Shown here: positions 6,915 through 7,411 of the stretch, piece by piece
How positions within the stretch are numbered: the first letter of the stretch is position 1
How the letters are laid out: each line of letters begins with the position of its first letter
Origin: Actinomycetota bacterium
Lineage (GTDB): Bacteria > Actinomycetota > Actinomycetes > S36-B12 > UBA10799
Length of the DNA stretch: 7,411 nt
Assembly: GCA_003452655.1 (NCBI GenBank)
Contig: DMNR01000448.1
Coordinates: forward strand, 1,669-9,079
Reading direction: 5' to 3'
Translations under genes and position numbers: made by a program
Notes under the pieces: model-generated
What the model saw: the letters and a program-made list of their open reading frames with translations, nothing else
What the model was told of the DNA's origin: nothing
Databases searched by the model: none

Positions 6915-6954
6915 GGGTTCAGCCCCGTAAAGTAGGGGTCTATCCCGCGCAACC
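6887..6954. repeat. Perfect 26-bp inverted repeat of iterons spanning the rep stop codon
   Basis: Left arm 6887-6912 is the reverse complement of right arm 6929-6954, with no mismatch, around a 16-base spacer. Each arm contains one full 20-bp iteron (inverted at 6887-6906, direct at 6935-6954) plus six extra paired bases. The left arm lies inside rep, from the last base of codon 387 to the first base of the TGA stop. TTTTT at 6961-6965 follows the right arm after 6 bases, so the transcript could form a strong hairpin near a U-run and end there. Two roles are plausible together: terminator for the par-rep transcript, and a paired Rep-binding site. Confidence 0.85.
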
Positions 6955-6979
6955 TCTCCATTTTTCGGAAGATCTAGCC

Positions 6980-7007
6980 GCGACCGCTGCCCAAAACCAG
7001 CGGTTGC
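6980..7007. repeat. Stem-loop in the long gap between the first and second direct iterons
   Basis: GCGACCGCTG (6980-6989) and CAGCGGTTGC (6998-7007) pair over 10 positions around an 8-base A-rich loop (CCCAAAAC). The only non-Watson-Crick pair is a G-T, which is allowed in RNA. It sits within the 75-bp iteron-free gap at 6955-7029. It could be a priming or strand-assembly signal, or part of rep mRNA termination; the sequence does not decide. Confidence 0.5.
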
Positions 7008-7081
7008 TCTCCTCCGTACCCCATATTCGGGGGTCTATCCCGCGCAACCACCCCCGGGGTAGGGGTCTATCTCGTGCAACC

Positions 7082-7187
7082 GGGTTTTAGGCGGTTTATC
7101 GCGTTCCCGAGGTAGGGGTCTATCCCGCGCAACCGGGGTTTGGGCGGTTTATCGCGTTCCCGAGGTAGGGGTCTATCCCGCGCAACC
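7082..7187 (+). repeat. Tandem duplication of a 53-bp unit carrying an iteron
   Basis: Units 7082-7134 and 7135-7187 match at 51 of 53 positions (differences at unit positions 4 and 8). Each consists of a 33-bp spacer and a 20-bp iteron. The spacer contains GCGGTTTATCGCG, which resembles a degenerate iteron (compare GGGGTCTATCCCGCG). The near-identity points to a recent duplication or strong conservation of spacing. Confidence 0.88.
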
Positions 7188-7351
7188 GTTACTTGCGGGG
7201 GTCTATCCCGCGCAACCGTTCTGCAACTTGCTGCCCGCTAATTACATCGCCACTAATCATAAAGCCTATCCCTTTTACCCCTCAGAATAGATCAGAGATG
7301 ATCGCAGGACAGGGATCAAATCTTCGCCCTTTCCTTGCACTTCCCCGCCAA

Positions 7352-7380
7352 GGGGGCGTGCCGCCCCCTCGCTTCGCGAG
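7352..7380. repeat. GC-rich double hairpin near the right edge
   Basis: GGGGGCG (7352-7358) and CGCCCCC (7362-7368) form a 7-bp stem with a 3-base loop. It is followed directly by CTCGC (7368-7372) and GCGAG (7376-7380). The first ten bases, GGGGGCGTGC, are identical to 3791-3800 in the other intergenic region. No T-run follows, so this is probably a plasmid-borne palindromic repeat rather than a simple terminator. Bases 7218-7411 hold no gene I can support. Confidence 0.5.
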
Positions 7381-7411
7381 CCTCCCCCTGCTTATCGTCC
7401 GCCTTCGGCTT

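Larger units (their letters stand above)
6935..7217 (+). repeat. Iteron array, six direct copies of a 20-bp element
   Basis: Element GGGGTCTATCCCGCGCAACC begins at 6935, 7030, 7062, 7115, 7168 and 7198. Five copies are identical over 20 bp. The copy at 7062-7081 has two C-to-T changes (7072 and 7075). Copies at 6935, 7062, 7115 and 7168 are also preceded by GTA. Start-to-start distances are 95, 32, 53, 53 and 30 bp, near multiples of the 10.5-bp helical turn (9, 3, 5, 5 and about 3). This would place bound Rep molecules on one face of the helix. Such arrays next to a rep gene are the Rep-binding sites and copy-number control element of iteron plasmids. Confidence 0.9.
6887..7325. other. Predicted plasmid replication origin (oriV)
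   Basis: This combines the rep-overlapping inverted iteron, six direct iterons and, from about 7236 to 7325, a comparatively AT-rich stretch (AATTACATC, AATCATAAAG, AGAATAGATCAGAGATGATC) that could be the melting region. Three GATC sites fall within 28 bp at 7290, 7300 and 7314. A degenerate iteron (CTATCCC at 7266-7272) sits 63 bp, or six helical turns, from the equivalent bases of the last full copy. I found no convincing DnaA box. The boundaries are inferred. Confidence 0.75.

Noticed and set aside
6887..7217. CRISPR array
   Set aside because: Repeats of 20 bp with gaps from 10 to 75 bp, one inverted copy, repeated spacers and adjacency to a rep gene all indicate iterons.
7390..7400. DnaA box (CTTATCGTC)
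   Set aside because: Only the TTATC core matches the TTATCCACA consensus, which is too weak to call.

Overview
The window looks like the backbone of a low-copy plasmid, with part of an accessory cargo locus, from a GC-rich bacterium. Verrucomicrobiota is the best guess. One cargo protein has the secreted 'Y-V-I-D-L-S-x-D-L-x-N-W' beta module followed by calcium-binding aspartate repeats, a combination I associate with that phylum, and most starts lack a clear Shine-Dalgarno sequence. The phylum is an inference, not something the sequence proves.

Left half (1-3672, minus strand): three tightly packed genes run toward the left edge. All three begin with signal peptides. The order is a 254-residue exported protein of unknown function; a 235-residue exported protein with thrombospondin type-3-like calcium repeats and one YD (RHS) motif at its C-terminus; and the first 728 residues of a large RHS protein. 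The RHS protein is open without a stop to base 1. It has a transglutaminase-like fold whose Cys and His positions appear lost, and it is cut just where the RHS entry motif (GDPIDATTGAF) begins. The polymorphic C-terminus lies outside the window.

Middle (3673-4660): a divergent, gene-poor and partly very GC-rich stretch. It holds two related hairpins next to the cargo operon and a 10-bp-arm palindrome with short direct repeats in front of the partition genes.

Right half (4661-6914, plus strand): a ParA-type ATPase, a small ribbon-helix-helix partner and a 395-residue replication initiator lie in one direction, in repABC-like order (parA, DNA-binding partner, rep). Downstream is an iteron origin: six direct copies and one inverted copy of a 20-bp element. 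Start-to-start distances between direct copies are 95, 32, 53, 53 and 30 bp, close to whole helical turns. The inverted copy forms the last codons of rep and pairs with the first direct copy in a perfect 26-bp inverted repeat. A comparatively AT-rich segment and GC-rich hairpins follow to the right edge.

Predicted working: ParA and the RHH protein segregate the plasmid, probably through the palindrome in front of parA. Rep binds the iterons to start and limit replication. The left operon is exported cargo.
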